DNA of 64,000 nucleotides from Marchantia polymorpha subsp. ruderalis (Eukaryota > Streptophyta > Marchantiopsida > Marchantiales > Marchantiaceae): assembly GCA_037833965.1 (NCBI GenBank), contig AP031354.1, forward strand, positions 6,054,001 to 6,118,000. Reading direction: 5' to 3'. Below are positions 61,721 through 64,000 of the stretch, piece after piece (within the stretch, counting starts at the first letter, position 1; each line of letters opens with the position of its first letter). Below the pieces are notes generated by a model. That model was not told the origin of the DNA. It searched no databases and saw nothing but the letters and a program-made list of their open reading frames with translations. Position numbers and translations under genes: made by a program.

Positions 61721-64000
61721 TTGGAATGGAATAAGGAAAAAATGTAAGTGCATTTTATCAACAAGAAAAAGATACATGATTCATTATGTCAAACTTTGTC
61801 CAAAGAAACACACAAATTCTAATTTGTGTCATGAAGAGCTTTGATCAAATCTCTTATAAAATTATAAACATACTAGTTCAGTTAATATTGTTAGATTTAA
61901 AAAACACACATTTGCAATCCATCTGTTTGTCAATTAAGGATTGAATATGTATGTGTTAATTAATGTTTTAATTAAGAATGATATATTCAACCAAAATCTT
62001 GAAATAAGATTATGATTAATATGTATGAATTGGATAAAAGTACACAAACAGAATAATGGAATTTAAAAAATTTAAATCTTAAAAGATAATGATATGGTAA
62101 CAATTAGTTATTTCTCACTTTTTGCTAATTATTATTAATAATATTAATTATTTTCTGTAAACATCTATAAATGGTCAAATGACAGGAGAGGTATATAATT
62201 TTTGCGAGGTGGGTAAGTGGTCGCTACTTCTAAAATAATGATTTATTTGTGAGTTGGTGGAGTTTTTTTTTCCCTGCCTTTCTATCGAACTACGTTCCCG
62301 TTTGTGGTGAGTTATCACATTGATGAACGATGTGTATGATCCGGGATCCATATGATCTACTGAGTGATTCCCTACAGAACGAAAAAAATGGTGGAGCATT
62401 GCAAATCTGATGATTATGATCTCCATAGACTCTACTTCCCTCGTTCATGACGCCTACATTATCCGCTCCCTCCCTCCTTGCCTTCCTTCCTCACTCCGCT
62501 GCTGCTATCATTAAAAAAGAACGAACTTTACAATTCATTGCAGCATCTGAGTAGCCACATGCACAATCTTCGATCGTTCGACACAAGCGAGACATCTGAG
62601 CGGAGGAAATCCTGAGCGTTATACGAGCATTTGAAATAACTTTCATGTGAATTATGTTTCTTTTGAAAATTTTTTTATTTTTAATAAGTTTGATAAAGTT
62701 GTAAAAAATTTTTAATTTCATGAAAACTAGATAATCTCATTTTTTTATAATATAATGCAATTAATCATAACAAGATGATAGCAATGCATTGATCTCTGGA
62801 AAATAACATAAATTTGTAAATTGAAAAATTAAAATATTTATTAATCATTTAAAATAAAATATTTCTATAAAGTGTAATATGAAATTACAAATAAATTATA
62901 AATAAATTAAAAATGATAAAATTTATAATAAATCAATAGCAAATAGATTTCTAAGTTAAAATACCATTAACAATATTTGCTATATTTTGACCATGAAATG
63001 TGCATTCTTTGTTATATTTAAAATAATTATGAATCACATGAATAATATATTAATATTTTTGTACATCTTTGTAAGAGAGGACATTCACAAAAAAATTAAT
63101 TTACTTAGACCAAAAAATATTAGATTTTCATTTATTAAATTAGTGATATATTCAAATTAATTAGAAAAATTCTTAAAAAGTGAATTGTGATATTTCAAAT
63201 ATTTATAAAACAATGCTTTGAAATCATAAATATTTTATTACACTGTGCATAATACAAATTTATTTTCAAAGAATTTGGATAATGAGACATGTAGTATCAT
63301 AATATGAATAATTTGTGTTTATTTTGATAAATTTAAAAAAAATCGTCAAGAAATACAAAGGTCAATCCAATACATAGTATGATAAATCAATCTAATTATA
63401 TTCATATTAGAATGAAATTCTGCAAACCTCAATGGATATAATTAATATTTTTATCTGACATAGTTTGAAGAGATAAAGAAATATGTAGTTGACTATATTG
63501 TATTTTGTGATATTCGACATTAAAAGGTTGCATTATATTGGATGCAATATTTAACTTGTTTTTAATCTTTGGAAATTTTTTTGTGTAAATATTATATAAT
63601 TTATTTCAATAAATATATTTCTTTTAATGAATTTAGATATTGTGAAAAGTTTCATTGGATGAAGAAGCTATATTAAAAATGAATTTCATTACTAATAGAT
63701 TTTTTATGATATGAAATAAAAAGAAACAAGGAGGAAAAAATATAGAAATTTTTTAAGAAACAGATATTGAAATAACATATTATCTTTTACAAAATAAATG
63801 GAAATCTCAAAAAACAAAACAAATTATATGTATCAATCAGAATCATCTACTACTATTTAATCAAGGCTTGCCATTATAATTGATTATAAATAATTTGTAC
63901 ATTGTCGAGAGAAAGTTGATTTCGGACGTCAAGTGTATCATTAGTCGCGACATTTGTGATGTCGGCAATATTTTCTTTGTGAAAAATTAGCGGAGTTAAT
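61721..64000. other. A+T-rich block to the window end
   Basis: Very A+T-rich apart from a mid-G+C island at about 62165-62640, which contains a CT-rich run CTCCCTCCCTCCTTGCC at about 62466. No gene is recognised. Confidence 0.5.

Overview
This window looks like nuclear DNA of a land plant with a low gene density and many decayed repeats. Plant markers are a class III peroxidase pair, a relic of the GH1-like galactolipid enzyme SFR2, a plant-type SERF protein, a DOXC-class 2-oxoglutarate dioxygenase, and decayed Ty1/copia, LINE and Mutator-like elements. The short degenerate genes, the very A+T-rich spacers and a fragment of a mitochondrial-type group II intron maturase suggest a bryophyte or other seedless plant. 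That last step is inference; the species cannot be named from sequence alone.

Layout. 1-8.9 kb: A+T-rich spacer with tandem repeats and two groups of long perfect or near-perfect palindromes, no gene. 9.2-10.2 kb: an intact intronless BRX1 ribosome-biogenesis gene with a telo-box just upstream. 10.2-16.6 kb: no recognisable gene. 16.7-17.0 kb: group II intron reverse-transcriptase fragment. 17.2-20.9 kb: fossil Ty1/copia element. 22.5-24.2 kb: an intact three-exon 2OG-Fe(II) dioxygenase whose second intron appears to be GC-AG. 24.2-31.5 kb: about 7 kb of mid-G+C sequence with no gene I can support. 31.6-32.3 kb: Mutator-like transposase relic. 34.2-35.9 kb: A+T-rich. 35.9-36.3 kb: LTR-like piece with a 52-bp repeat. 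36.4-39.4 kb: LINE relic on the minus strand. 39.5-46.5 kb: a large inverted duplication carrying two broken, head-to-head class III peroxidase genes. 47-50.1 kb: A+T-rich. 50.2-50.8 kb: SFR2 relic. 52.1-52.9 kb: an intact single-exon four-span membrane protein of the EI24/Rrt8 type, with a G-rich quadruplex-like tract in its leader. 59.7-59.9 kb: an intact single-exon SERF (4F5) gene. 60.3-64 kb: A+T-rich.

Only four genes look functional (BRX1, the dioxygenase, the EI24/Rrt8-type protein, SERF). They do not form a pathway; three of the four have no intron in the coding region.

The strongest unusual signal is a theme. Long palindromes and hairpins recur through the window, and in one case (40627-40666) the inverted peroxidase copy shows what the site looked like without the palindrome, so the palindrome appears to have arisen in place. 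The peroxidase inverted duplication itself is a larger-scale version of the same thing.
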